A stretch of DNA of 64,000 nt from Martelella sp. AD-3 (lineage in GTDB: Bacteria; Pseudomonadota; Alphaproteobacteria; Rhizobiales; Rhizobiaceae). Location: contig NZ_CP014275.1 of the NCBI RefSeq assembly GCF_001578105.1, positions 1,488,001-1,552,000 on the forward strand, read 5' to 3'. Under the pieces are notes generated by a model. The model worked only from the letters and a program-made list of their open reading frames with translations, was not told the origin of the DNA and did not search any database. This document shows, in pieces, positions 17,793-26,751 of this stretch. How positions within the stretch are numbered: position 1 is the first letter of the stretch; every line of letters starts with the position of its first letter. A program made the position numbers and the translations under genes.

Positions 17793-17821
17793 ATTATCGT
17801 TGAAACGATGCTGAAATGCAA
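17793..17821 (-). promoter_or_regulatory. Predicted promoter of the major capsid gene
   Basis: On the minus strand GATAAT (17793-17798, 5 of 6 to the -10 consensus) lies 17 bp from TTGCAT (17816-17821, 3 of 6 to -35). A degenerate copy of the phage dyad (GATGC half, 17808-17812) covers the spacer. It stands between the cargo gene and the capsid gene. Confidence 0.4.
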
Positions 17822-17920
17822 ACACTACGGGCGAGCACTTTCAAATCCTTCGTGTTGGGCGGCTCGTTCAACATTTCAGGCTATCGGTGTAGCTTCACGC
17901 GTTATGTCGCTCTGTTCAAT

Positions 17921-18526
17921 TCAGCTTCCCAGAAATGTGCTGGTAAGGCGGGCCAAGATTGGAGCGAAAACAGTCATGTGATCCGCTGCAGAAGACATGA
18001 AGGCCAAATAGGCGTCTCTCCGGCTTTCCTTCGTTTCAGCGCTCGCCATTCGATCAATCGCGGTTTGGCACGCTTGAGCTTGCTCGCTGGGAATTTGGGA
18101 GGCCTCAAGCAGCCTTCTTAGTTCGTGGAGAACCGCAGAGGTATCGGAGCCAGAAACCGTATTCTGCGAATTGTCTGTAGAATTAAAGTTTATTCGAGAG
18201 TTGTTGCCACTGATAGTGAAATTGTGCGTGATATTTTGGATAATAGAAGTGGCAGTTGCGACCGGCGCATCGCTTCTCCTCACTTTCGTTTGAAAGTGAG
18301 AAGGAAGCATTGATCCGCCTGCAAAAAATCCCGGGTCTTCAACAATATATTCCTCTACCAATCCCGAGGGTAGAATCCTTAGGAGGCTATCTTCAGGTTG
18401 TAGCTGAAGAGTCTCGTCGTCCATAAAAATTCTGTTTGTCTGAACGGAAGCGCGGATGTTTTCCTTCATCACTGTTCCGTCTTTTTTAACGTGCGTCACG
18501 CGATCATGCATAAGATTTCTAATCAT
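17921..18526 (-). CDS. Cargo protein with Asn-rich RHIM/amyloid-like motif, function unknown
   Basis: 201 residues, AT-richer than its neighbours. The middle (about 95-125) holds IIQNITHNFTISGNNSRINFNSTDN, an Asn/Ser/Ile alternating segment like the amyloid-forming or RHIM-like motifs found in some bacterial immune and abortive-infection proteins. The C-terminal 70 residues form helices (SEQAQACQTAIDRMASAETKE). It lies in the capsid module between the CsrA-like gene and the major capsid gene, where a structural gene is not required. A role in host or prophage defence is a guess from motif and position. No known family is recognised with certainty. Confidence 0.55.
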   Translation of the reverse strand: MIRNLMHDRVTHVKKDGTVMKENIRASVQTNRIFMDDETLQLQPEDSLLRILPSGLVEEYIVEDPGFFAGGSMLPSHFQTKVRRSDAPVATATSIIQNITHNFTISGNNSRINFNSTDNSQNTVSGSDTSAVLHELRRLLEASQIPSEQAQACQTAIDRMASAETKESRRDAYLAFMSSAADHMTVFAPILARLTSTFLGS

Positions 18527-18607
18527 AAGCCGCTTCCCCTACATCAATTGCCTGTAGTTTATCTGGCTTAGAAGAGCCTCCCGGTGCAAGTGGCAAAGCG
18601 CTTGCGT

Positions 18608-18808
18608 TTAGCCGACTTCTCGATTCGGTTCCTTTATTAGGGGATTTTGGGAGGTGATCTTCATTTCTCGAGGCGCATCAATCACCAGCGTCGCCACCTG
18701 TCCGGCCTTGCGAACCAGCTTCAGGCGGGCTTCCCCCACCTGAAGTGTTTCACCGACGCGTAAGTCGATTTTCAAAGCCACGGGCTTTGTCCTCCAAAGG
18801 CCATTCAC
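18608..18808 (-). CDS. CsrA-like small protein
   Basis: 66 residues. Residues about 14-52 follow the CsrA/RsmA pattern closely: LRVGETLQVGE (CsrA RRVGETLMIGD), then a beta stretch, GQVATLVIDAPREMKI (CsrA NQVRIGVNAPKEVSV). CsrA is a homodimer that binds GGA motifs in mRNA leaders. The RNA-contacting Arg of the CsrA VHREE motif is replaced here (KITSQ), so binding may be altered. ATG 18808 overlaps the scaffold gene stop (ATGA), showing translational coupling. It may regulate phage or host translation or be a divergent structural paralog. The call rests on motif reading alone. Confidence 0.5.
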   Translation of the reverse strand: MNGLWRTKPVALKIDLRVGETLQVGEARLKLVRKAGQVATLVIDAPREMKITSQNPLIKEPNREVG

Positions 18809-19746
18809 TGCGTGTTGGCATAGGCCTCGAATTCGGCCTCGTTCATCTTGGCGATCTCTTCCTCATAGGCCAGCGGATCGCTCTCGCTTAGTCGGTCGAG
18901 CGCGGAATATTTGCCGTCATCGGTCTGCTCCAGCCCGGCAGCGGGTACCTTTGCCAGCGAAGGCGGAATTTCTGGCTGTTTCGGCGCGGGGTTTTTCGGG
19001 GCGGGTGCCGGATTGGGCGCCGGGTCCGCCTTGATGCCAAGGTCTGCGGCCCATTGCTGATAGGCCTCTTCAATCTCGGCCTGGCCCGGCCATCCGCCAC
19101 TGGCGATCACCGCGCTCGTCACCTTGCGCAAGACAACGTCGAAACTGGCATAGCGCGTCTCGTTGGCGGCGATTTCTGGGTGCTGCTCAAGGAAGCCATT
19201 GGCGGTGTTGTACCAGGCCTGTTCGCGCTGGCTCTGGGTGCTCTCCTTGGAAAGCTCGGCCTTGTGCACCTGCCATTCCAGCGTAGAGCGTTCCTTGTTC
19301 ACCTTGCGAAGCTCGGCATTATATTCGCGCGTCGTCAGGTCGCCGTCCTCAAACTTGTCTACGAGCGCGTCTTCCTTTGCGTCCAGCGCCTTGAGGCGAT
19401 CGCTGATATCCTTCGGAACATCGGACTTGAACAGCGGGACGTCTGTCTGGGGCGGGGCAGCCTTGGCCTTGTCCGGCGTCGCTTCATGGCCCGGCTCCTT
19501 GTCTTCGCCCGCGATGTCACCTTTTTCCGACTCTTTGCCGGGGGCCTTTTTGGGCTCCGCTTCCGGATCGGCCTCGGGATCAGGCTCCGGTTTGGCCTTC
19601 GCCTTGTCTTCAGGCTGACCTTCACCCGCATTGCCGGTTTCCTCGTCGCCGACCTCGTCATCGCCATCATCGGCTTCCAGCCCGGCACGTTCGGCCGGCG
19701 TCAGCATTGCAAGCTCTTCGGGGCTCAGCCCGTGTTCATTGTCCAT
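18805..19746 (-). CDS. Capsid scaffolding-like protein
   Basis: 313 residues from ATG 19746, chosen for AGGAG 6 nt upstream. The protein is highly acidic and low in complexity at the N-terminus (Glu, Asp, Lys, Pro to about residue 100), followed by a helical coiled-coil segment (DISDRLKALDAKEDALVDKFEDGDLTTREYNAELRKVNKERSTLEWQ). A Pro/Ala linker leads to a short C-terminal helical part. This composition and the position between portal and capsid are typical of podovirus scaffolding proteins, which guide procapsid assembly and then exit. No sequence signature proves it. Confidence 0.75.
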   Translation of the reverse strand: MDNEHGLSPEELAMLTPAERAGLEADDGDDEVGDEETGNAGEGQPEDKAKAKPEPDPEADPEAEPKKAPGKESEKGDIAGEDKEPGHEATPDKAKAAPPQTDVPLFKSDVPKDISDRLKALDAKEDALVDKFEDGDLTTREYNAELRKVNKERSTLEWQVHKAELSKESTQSQREQAWYNTANGFLEQHPEIAANETRYASFDVVLRKVTSAVIASGGWPGQAEIEEAYQQWAADLGIKADPAPNPAPAPKNPAPKQPEIPPSLAKVPAAGLEQTDDGKYSALDRLSESDPLAYEEEIAKMNEAEFEAYANTQ

Positions 19747-19768
19747 GTTGGTCTCCTGCTTCATCGGG

Positions 19769-22138
19769 TTACGGATTGGGAGCGGTGCCGGGCGGCATGG
19801 AAGGTGGCCTGCCTTGCTGCGGAATGCCTTGTTGATCTTGCTGGGGCGGCGACTGGCCCTGCTGTGCGGCAAGCGCCTGCTGCCGCGCGGCTTCGTCGCG
19901 CATATTGTCGGATTGCATGATGGCCGCCTGCCGCTCGGTTTCCTCTTGTTCGGATCGGCCCATAAAGCCGCTTTCATGCAAAATGCCGTCGGCCACCGGC
20001 ACGGCGGCGGGCGCGGAAAGGGCGGCCATCGCGGCCTCAAGCGCCCGTATCTGCGTATCGACATTCTGGCCGGCGAGAGAGGCGAGCACCTGCCGCGTTG
20101 CCGCCTGATCTTTCGCCGATGATACGATGTCGCGCTGCGCGCTGGCGGCGGATTTCTGGGCGCTGGCCTCGTCCTTGGCGATCTTGGCCATCACCGCGCG
20201 TTCCTGAATTTGCTGCTGGCGCATTTTCAGCTGCTCTGCGGCCTGTTCTTCCGGCGTCATTTCCTCGGCGTCGGGGTCGCGCTGGCCGGTGATCTGGCGA
20301 ATGCGCTTGACGAGTTCTTCGCGGCTGTCGATGTCCATGCCCTCGACCAGAAGATCGAGCATCACCAGCACCACCTGCGGGGCCACAGGGCCGATCTGTT
20401 GCAGCAGCGCAAACAGTTCCTCGGTCTGAGTCTGGCGCACGCTGGCGCGCCAGTCGGTGTCGGAGATGATGAAATCCGCCTTGGAGCGGATAATGTCGTT
20501 TTCCGGCAACCCGTCATTCACGTCCACCCATTCCGGCGTGCCGCGCGTGTTGGTGATGCGAAATTGCTTTGGCTGGGTGAAGAATTGCTCGATCGCCGAA
20601 AGCTCCTTGCCGCCATGGATCAGCACGGCAAGGCGCAGATTGTCGAAAATGCCGGCGGTCGCCAGCGAGCCCTGGTCCTGCCGTGCGGTGATCGCCCGGC
20701 CGGAAACCGCATTGGTGGTGCGCCCCAGGCTTTCATCGGTCACGCCGGAAACCGACTGGATCATCGAAATATCGCGGCTCATCATGTCGAGATGGGCGGC
20801 GGCCAGCTCCCGCTCGGCATTGATGGTCAGGTCATAACCCTTTTTCTTCACGAGGATCGCGTCCGGGCGGGCGGCCTCCTCGCGGAATTCGTCAAGGTCA
20901 TCGACCGCGCCTTCATCCATGATGACCTTGTTGGTCGAGATGATGTGCAGCGCCTTGGAGGCGCGCTTGTTGATGTCCTCCTGAATGTCGCGCAGGCCCC
21001 GGATCACACCGTAAGGCAGCTTGTCGCGGCCGCGCCGGTAACACCAGATCGGCGTGAACGGAAAATCATTATGCCGATACGGGCTTTCGCCATCATAAAG
21101 CATGCCGGACGGGCAGAAGATCGAAACATGCATGCGCATCGAGCGCGGTCGCTCGACAGGTTCGCCGCGTCCTTCGGCAATGTCAGCCTCATGGCCCGGC
21201 GCCGGGTTTTGCGGATCGTAGATTTCGCCGGTAAAATCGCCGCCGGCCATGCGATGCACATCACGCGGATAGCGGTGCCAGCACTCGATCAGCCGCACAC
21301 GCGGCCGCTGAACGTCGTAAAGCGAGGTCGAGCTGGAAAGCCGGGTAAAGGCGCTTTCCAGTATCGCCTCCTGGCTGTCCATCGCCTCGTCGCCATCCGT
21401 GTCCGATCCGTAGACGCGCACGCCGTCGGCAAGGGCCGCGCGGGCCAGCAATCCGCGCCGTTCGGGAAACATCGCGCTCGCCACATCCAGATCGACCCAT
21501 TTGGTGCGGAAGATATAGCGGCAATCGGAAAGGTCCTTTTCGGTGCAGGCGCTGTCCCAAAGCATATTGCGCCAGCTCTCGGCGCGGACATAGACCGGCT
21601 CGCCTTCGTCCTGCGCCTGCAACCCCACCTCAAGCCAGCCAATGCCGGTCTTGACGCTTTCCTCAAAGGCGTTGGAGCGGTGAAACGGCGAGCGGTTCAC
21701 ATCGCTCAGATATTTCATCAACTGGGTCTTGCGGGTCGCGGGCTTGCCCGCCTCCTTGCGCCGGGGCAGGATTTTATAATCCGTGCGGCCGCGTTTCTCG
21801 GTGCCGATGATCCAGTTGACGGTGGTGTTGATGACGTTGAAGACCAGCGCCTTCTGCCCGCGCTCTTCCAGTTCGCGGGCATTTTCCTCGCTCCACTGGA
21901 TGGAGTCGTAGAAATCTTCATCGAGCGCCTGTTGCGCCCGGTTTTCCGCCTGCCGCTCCAACTCGTTTTCGTAGAGCCCTAAAAGCCGTTTCAGCCGGGC
22001 AACAGCCCTTTCGCTATCGAGCCTGTGCAGCGCCTTGCCTTCAGGCTGCGCCGTCTCATTCCTGTCCCACGGATCGGACGCGCGCACCATCCGCCCTTCG
22101 CGCAGGTCCATGCCACTTTGGGTTTCCGGCTCAAACAC
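19769..22138 (-). CDS. Portal protein (P22-like)
   Basis: 789 residues from GTG 22138, which overlaps the stop of the upstream gene by 8 bp (ATG 22111 is an alternative). The sequence matches the large podovirus portal family: FYDSIQWSEENARELEERGQKALVFNVINTTVNWIIGTEKRGRTDY near the N-terminus, then WRNMLWDSACTEKDLSDCRYIFRTKWVDLD, YRHNDFPFTPIWCYRRGRDKLPYGVIRGLRDIQEDINKRASKALHII and ESLGRTTNAVSGRAITARQDQGSL. The C-terminal 170 residues are Gln/Ala-rich and helical, like the barrel of P22 portals. It forms the dodecameric DNA entry ring and docks the terminase. Confidence 0.88.
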   Translation of the reverse strand: MFEPETQSGMDLREGRMVRASDPWDRNETAQPEGKALHRLDSERAVARLKRLLGLYENELERQAENRAQQALDEDFYDSIQWSEENARELEERGQKALVFNVINTTVNWIIGTEKRGRTDYKILPRRKEAGKPATRKTQLMKYLSDVNRSPFHRSNAFEESVKTGIGWLEVGLQAQDEGEPVYVRAESWRNMLWDSACTEKDLSDCRYIFRTKWVDLDVASAMFPERRGLLARAALADGVRVYGSDTDGDEAMDSQEAILESAFTRLSSSTSLYDVQRPRVRLIECWHRYPRDVHRMAGGDFTGEIYDPQNPAPGHEADIAEGRGEPVERPRSMRMHVSIFCPSGMLYDGESPYRHNDFPFTPIWCYRRGRDKLPYGVIRGLRDIQEDINKRASKALHIISTNKVIMDEGAVDDLDEFREEAARPDAILVKKKGYDLTINAERELAAAHLDMMSRDISMIQSVSGVTDESLGRTTNAVSGRAITARQDQGSLATAGIFDNLRLAVLIHGGKELSAIEQFFTQPKQFRITNTRGTPEWVDVNDGLPENDIIRSKADFIISDTDWRASVRQTQTEELFALLQQIGPVAPQVVLVMLDLLVEGMDIDSREELVKRIRQITGQRDPDAEEMTPEEQAAEQLKMRQQQIQERAVMAKIAKDEASAQKSAASAQRDIVSSAKDQAATRQVLASLAGQNVDTQIRALEAAMAALSAPAAVPVADGILHESGFMGRSEQEETERQAAIMQSDNMRDEAARQQALAAQQGQSPPQQDQQGIPQQGRPPSMPPGTAPNP

Positions 22139-22562
22139 GGTCGATGATCTCCGCACGCGTCTCCTTGCCCGTATCGTGCTCGACCTTGAGGACATCGGCG
22201 ACGACACGGACAAGCGCTTGCTTGGGAGGAATGGAAAGCAGATCGCCCAAATGGTCATGGATCAGCGAGACGACACGCATCGAGGCGCGCATATTGCTGA
22301 AATCCATCCCGTTGAGGTCAAGAAACTGCTGCACCATCGCCGCATTCGTTTCCGGCATGGCATCAGGATCGTCCGGGTTCCACTGCCACGCATCATCAAT
22401 GGTGACCACCAGCGGCCGGCACCGCTCATGCCCAATGCGGTTGGCGGGCACGACCACAAGGCAAGGCCGCGCCTTGTCGGCATACCATGTGCCGTAGAGG
22501 GCCAGCTCGCCCCGGCGTTTTTGAAAGTGGTAGTGGGACAGGTCAATGGCGTGCTGAATCAT
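22131..22562 (-). CDS. Conserved-looking phage protein upstream of portal, function unknown
   Basis: 143 residues. No catalytic motif is visible. It has aromatic and His-rich N-terminal sequence (AIDLSHYHFQKRRGELALYGTWYADKARPCLVVVPANRIG) and an acidic middle. Its stop overlaps the portal start, so it belongs to the portal transcription unit. It is the first gene after cargo gene 22736..25084 and has a predicted operator and an extended -10-like TGCTATATT 31-48 bp upstream on the minus strand. A role in packaging or head assembly is plausible only by position. Confidence 0.6.
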   Translation of the reverse strand: MIQHAIDLSHYHFQKRRGELALYGTWYADKARPCLVVVPANRIGHERCRPLVVTIDDAWQWNPDDPDAMPETNAAMVQQFLDLNGMDFSNMRASMRVVSLIHDHLGDLLSIPPKQALVRVVADVLKVEHDTGKETRAEIIDRV

Positions 22563-22592
22563 GCTGGATCGCGCCTCATTTCAGGATGCAAT

Positions 22593-22609
22593 GATGCCAA
22601 TATAGCAAC
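22593..22609. promoter_or_regulatory. Predicted repressor operator (GATGC-N7-GCAAC)
   Basis: An exact GWTGC-N7-GCAWC dyad. On the minus strand it contains TGC-TATATT, an extended -10-like element reading toward the 22131..22562 gene. It lies between that gene and the oppositely oriented cargo gene 22736..25084. Confidence 0.55.
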
Positions 22610-22735
22610 GTTCAAGGCGAGCCACCATGGGGCGGTGTGCAGCTTCCGCAAATTGAAGCGCAGACCGGAGTTTAATTTTGCATTTGTGTCTGCGGCAAAA
22701 GTTCGCGACTGTAAGTCACGAATGGTGGCGAGGAC

Positions 22736-25084
22736 GTGATTGAGAAAATGCTGAACTCATTTAAAATCAGTTGGGTTCAGCGCTTGCGGCGAAGCTATAG
22801 GTTGTGCCGTCGCCGAATGAGCTCAAAGCGCAAGAGTTTTTACACACAACTGTCACGGCGCAGGGCGCTCCTGTGGCTGAGCTTGCACAAATTACGGTAC
22901 AGAACGTCCAGAATGAAACGCTTCGTGATTGCGCCGCTCGCAACCGCAATGACGCTTGCTGTGTTCTGTTTTTCTGCGAGATATTGGTCCGTCTTAGTTG
23001 AAGCGCTTGAGCCAATCGCCGCGACAGAAACAGAATTGGCGCCCTTGCGGTCGCTTCTTGTCACGTTGGGCGGCGCCTTGACAAGTGCCGCAGCCATCGT
23101 TTCATCGCTCGTCCTATTTTCTATGCAGGCCAACATCGAGCGAATTCCGCACGGGCTTTTTCGCAGACTTAGCTCTGATTTTCGTTTACTTGGCGCCTTT
23201 GCTCTGACCTTCCTTCTTTCAATAATACTGGCTGCTCTTTCTCTTTTCATGAGTAGCGAACAAGCTGCAGTTGTTGTGGTAGCGTCCGTCTGTATATGCA
23301 GCGCCATCCTAGGGCTTTTTCTCTATAGCTACCGGCGAGCCTTATTTCTGGTAAATCCGGCGCAGCAAATCTTGATGGTGGTGAGGCAATCTCGGCGCGA
23401 TTTGCGTGCTTGGGGGAAGCGTGCCGAGTGGGCGGTCCCCTTGATGTCAGCTGAATATCGTCGCGCTGTAGCTATCGAAACCGATAAGGTTGATGCTCCT
23501 CGAGCTGTCTTCTTCAACGCAAATCCGCATTGGACTGCCGGGGCAGTTCAGGGGTTGCGGTATGCCGAGGCGCTTGTCCGGGGTTATGCCGAGCGCGGCG
23601 ACCACGAAGTCAGTCGTGCGGCACTGGATGCGATTGTTGCAATCAACAAAGCTTACATCGACGTGAAGAGGAAGACCTTCTTTTCCAACAGTCTGATGTC
23701 GCACGATTCGTTGGCTACCGATCAGTTCATCAACACCACGCTCGAGAGCATGCGGCAAACGATACAGATCGCGCTCAGCCGAGGGGATGAACGTCAGGCC
23801 GAACAAGTGCTGGAGTCTCTCGCGCAACTGGTAGAGCTTTATCTGTCGATAGATTACGCGAGCGAACACGCCTCAAAGAGTCATGCCCATTTGGCAGGTG
23901 GATACCTCTCAAGCGCAGTCGAGAAGATACTGCCGCACCGTATGCCAGATGTCGTCATGCAAGGAACGCGGTTAATGGGGCGCTGCGCGAAACTCCACCT
24001 GGCAGCGGAAGGCCCAAACGCCATTTCAACGCTGGTAGAGAAGATCGGAGTGATCTCGCGCATGGGGGTTGAGCGGCAAGAGTATCGTCCGGTCACGCTT
24101 GTTGGACTGGAGCAACTCGCAGACATCAGCGTTGGCCTGCTAAAAACGGATGCCGGCGATGTTCGGTATGCTTCTGAAGACCTCCGCAAAGCAGTTTCCT
24201 TTGTGGCTAAGCCGTTGCTGAACATTCCGGATATCCCGCTTTTCGGCGTTCATAGCAACAATCTGTCGCCCTACTATTCCAGTAGAAGTATGCGCGGATT
24301 TGTTTCCCAGCTTACCAATATTGTTAGCGCCGTATCCGGCGCAGATGGGGCGAATCCACAAGCAAAGAAAATCATCTCAAATCTAGTCCAATGGTCGGAA
24401 GGGCTGCATAGCAGTGAGAAGGACCTATTCGTAACTTCGATAGAGAAGCAGTCAAATTTCGTCCTAGACATGACGCAATGGATTGAAGATGTTGCGTTAA
24501 ATTTGACAGCGGCCTCATTGGCGCCCGCCTGCAGCGCCGGAGATAAAGAAAAACTGCAATCACATGCTTATCGATTAATTGCGGTTCTAACATGGGTGCC
24601 TAATGACCTCGAAGCCGTGACGCATGCTGAGCAATATAGAATAACGGAATCCTTTTTTGAAATTGCAATGCAGATACATGATTGCGGTTGCTCTGAGCTT
24701 TTTGAAAAGGTGAAGCAGCTGTTTATTCAATGGGCCTTCAAAGCGGGCGTATATCAAACGGGATTTCCTATTCTGGAACGATGCATTTACGGGCTCGCAG
24801 TTTTGGCTGCAATTGGTGGTGAAGAAACAGTCGAGAAATTGAAGTTGGATGTAGCCAAACGCGTTGCGCGTGGTGGCCTGCCGGATCGCGACTTACGGGA
24901 CGGAGCGGCGATAGAAATACGGGGGCGAGCCGCTTCGCCAAATGCAGAAGCTCATTGGGGGTCACCGATTGAAATGGGCTTGCAGCAGTCCGACCAAGAG
25001 GTATTGCGACCATTGTTAGAAGACCTGGCCAACATAATTTCCCCAGAAACCGAGGGGCAAGCCTCTGAAGACCACTTCTTCTGA
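22736..25084 (+). CDS. DUF2254-like membrane protein, opposite-strand cargo gene
   Basis: 782 residues from GTG 22736; the start is uncertain because GAGG lies only 2 nt away and later ATGs lack a ribosome-binding site. After a very basic N-terminus there are four membrane segments (about 62-85, 105-130, 152-175, 180-200). The order LRSLLVTLGGALTSAAAIVSSLVLFSMQANIE then LLGAFALTFLLSIILAALSLF resembles the membrane part of DUF2254 proteins. The remaining 570 residues are a helical soluble domain of unknown type. It is the only plus-strand gene in the late region and separates terminase from portal. AT content is higher than around it. A defence or exclusion role is conceivable. Confidence 0.6.
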   Translation: MIEKMLNSFKISWVQRLRRSYRLCRRRMSSKRKSFYTQLSRRRALLWLSLHKLRYRTSRMKRFVIAPLATAMTLAVFCFSARYWSVLVEALEPIAATETELAPLRSLLVTLGGALTSAAAIVSSLVLFSMQANIERIPHGLFRRLSSDFRLLGAFALTFLLSIILAALSLFMSSEQAAVVVVASVCICSAILGLFLYSYRRALFLVNPAQQILMVVRQSRRDLRAWGKRAEWAVPLMSAEYRRAVAIETDKVDAPRAVFFNANPHWTAGAVQGLRYAEALVRGYAERGDHEVSRAALDAIVAINKAYIDVKRKTFFSNSLMSHDSLATDQFINTTLESMRQTIQIALSRGDERQAEQVLESLAQLVELYLSIDYASEHASKSHAHLAGGYLSSAVEKILPHRMPDVVMQGTRLMGRCAKLHLAAEGPNAISTLVEKIGVISRMGVERQEYRPVTLVGLEQLADISVGLLKTDAGDVRYASEDLRKAVSFVAKPLLNIPDIPLFGVHSNNLSPYYSSRSMRGFVSQLTNIVSAVSGADGANPQAKKIISNLVQWSEGLHSSEKDLFVTSIEKQSNFVLDMTQWIEDVALNLTAASLAPACSAGDKEKLQSHAYRLIAVLTWVPNDLEAVTHAEQYRITESFFEIAMQIHDCGCSELFEKVKQLFIQWAFKAGVYQTGFPILERCIYGLAVLAAIGGEETVEKLKLDVAKRVARGGLPDRDLRDGAAIEIRGRAASPNAEAHWGSPIEMGLQQSDQEVLRPLLEDLANIISPETEGQASEDHFF

Positions 25085-25116
25085 TTGCTGAAGAAGCAAA
25101 ATCAACCGTACTTTGC

Positions 25117-26751
25117 TCAAACCGCCATCGCCGACTTGTTCCGCCGCTTCGGCACTCTTTGCCGCTTGCTTCCCGCGCCAGCATCACTGCCATAAACCTG
25201 TGCCCATTGCCTGAGCGCGTCGGCAGCCTCCGAATTGCCGTCGCTCTTCACCGGCTCGTCGCCGAAAGCGCCAACGCTCGCAATCCATTTCTTGCGGTAA
25301 TTGTCGATATGGTCGATGCCCTCCTTGCAGTTCTCGGCATCGATCCATGCCAGCGCCAGCATGTCGCGGGTCGCCTGAATGCCGTGCTGCAGTTCGGCAA
25401 CGCGCTCAACGATCTCGACATTGCGTAGTCCCAGCCGCTCCAGCATCTGCTTGGGCGTCAGATTACTGTTTTCGCCCTGCCGCTCGTGGTTGCCGTCATG
25501 CGGCAAATAGTGCCGGCCCCAGGTGTAGCCGAGCGCCTGCATTTCGCTGACAAAGAAGCTGTAGGGCTCGCCCCAGCCTTCGAGAAAATGGATAAAACGG
25601 TGCTGCTGGCCCACCTGCTGGTGAAACCAGATTGCGGTGCCGTCCGAATTGCCAATGTCCCAGAAGGTGTTGACCGGATAGCCGGGCGTAAACGGCACGG
25701 TGGTGATTCGCCGCTCCTTGCGCATCCGTGTCATCTGAACGGTGTAGTAGCAGCCCTGTGATGATTTCTGGAATGCCTCGTCGGGTGTCGACGGGTATTC
25801 CTGCCACATCTTTTCGTCTTCGCCGGAGAATTCGTTGTCGCGTGTGCTGATCCACCAGGCGCGCTGCTCGATGTCGAGCATCGTCGCCATTTTCTCCTCG
25901 ACCTCATTGAAATATTGATGCTCGATGGCCGATATCTCCACGTCGTCGGGGTCCATGCGGTAATGCATGTCGTCCCACCACGGGAAGAAGTTGAAATGAT
26001 ATTCCTTGTTGGTCAGCCGCCGGGGGAGCGAGGCAAGCCGTCGGGCACGCTGGCACATCTTGAAGAAATGCCCCTCGCGGCCTTCCGCCGTGCTTTCGAT
26101 GAAGATCATGCCGCTGGCCGCCGCCGGAATGGTGCCGGTAATCACCTCGTCGGCGCGGTCCGGCCGCTTGGCGCAGATTTTGCCGAACTCGGAAACATGC
26201 AGATAATGCAGCGTGCCGGAGCGCAGCGAGGTCGCCACCCGGATCGAGCAATTATTGTGGGCAAACAGCAATTCGTCGGCGCTGTCGCGCTTCAGCGGCA
26301 TGGCGGCGCGCAGCGCTGCCGGCAGGTTCTCATAGGCGAACTTCACCTTGTCGCGAAAGATCGCCTTGGCCGCGTCCTCTTCATGCGCCACGATGCCGGC
26401 CCGGATCGGCCGGTCCTTGTGCGAAAACAGCGCGCAATCCAGAAACAGAATGCAGATCAGCGTGGTAAAGCCGAGCTGGCGCGCCTTTAAGATGATATTG
26501 CGCTTGTGCAGCCGCTTCAAAAGCCGCCGTTGGGCGCGGTTGGGCCTGAACGGCACGACAAGCGGCTCCGCGTCGGCGTCTTCCTCGCCGTTCTCGTCTT
26601 GCGGCTTGATCATGATCTTGTAGAGCTGCCCGGAACAAAGCCGCCACAGCGGATCGGACAGGCACATCGCCATGTCTTCGGGCGAGGACGGCACGAAATC
26701 GAGCGGCACGCCGCCTTTCACGTCCTTTCCGCGCTGCGTGCCCAGGATCAT
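25117..26751 (-). CDS. Terminase large subunit (packaging ATPase-nuclease)
   Basis: 544 residues. The ATPase part has PFRPNRAQRRLLKRLHKRNIILKARQLGFTT (the KARQLGFTT Walker A variant of terminases) and a Walker B region LHYLHVSEFGKI, then GMIFIESTAEGREGHFF. The nuclease part has FWDIGNSDGTAIWF (first catalytic Asp), HYLPHDGNHERQGE and DNYRKKW. It drives ATP-dependent DNA packaging through the portal and cuts concatemers. The start ATG overlaps the small-subunit stop (ATGA). The 33-bp gap to the convergent cargo gene stop at 25084 holds no clear terminator. Confidence 0.93.
   Translation of the reverse strand: MILGTQRGKDVKGGVPLDFVPSSPEDMAMCLSDPLWRLCSGQLYKIMIKPQDENGEEDADAEPLVVPFRPNRAQRRLLKRLHKRNIILKARQLGFTTLICILFLDCALFSHKDRPIRAGIVAHEEDAAKAIFRDKVKFAYENLPAALRAAMPLKRDSADELLFAHNNCSIRVATSLRSGTLHYLHVSEFGKICAKRPDRADEVITGTIPAAASGMIFIESTAEGREGHFFKMCQRARRLASLPRRLTNKEYHFNFFPWWDDMHYRMDPDDVEISAIEHQYFNEVEEKMATMLDIEQRAWWISTRDNEFSGEDEKMWQEYPSTPDEAFQKSSQGCYYTVQMTRMRKERRITTVPFTPGYPVNTFWDIGNSDGTAIWFHQQVGQQHRFIHFLEGWGEPYSFFVSEMQALGYTWGRHYLPHDGNHERQGENSNLTPKQMLERLGLRNVEIVERVAELQHGIQATRDMLALAWIDAENCKEGIDHIDNYRKKWIASVGAFGDEPVKSDGNSEAADALRQWAQVYGSDAGAGSKRQRVPKRRNKSAMAV

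Noticed and set aside
17921..18526. Classification as a known AbiTii-type protein
   Set aside because: The Asn-rich motif is suggestive but the rest does not match any abortive-infection family I can recall, so no family name is given.
20210..21982. 590-residue plus-strand open frame
   Set aside because: Antisense to the portal gene, which has clear family motifs and translational coupling; no recognisable domain in the opposite frame.
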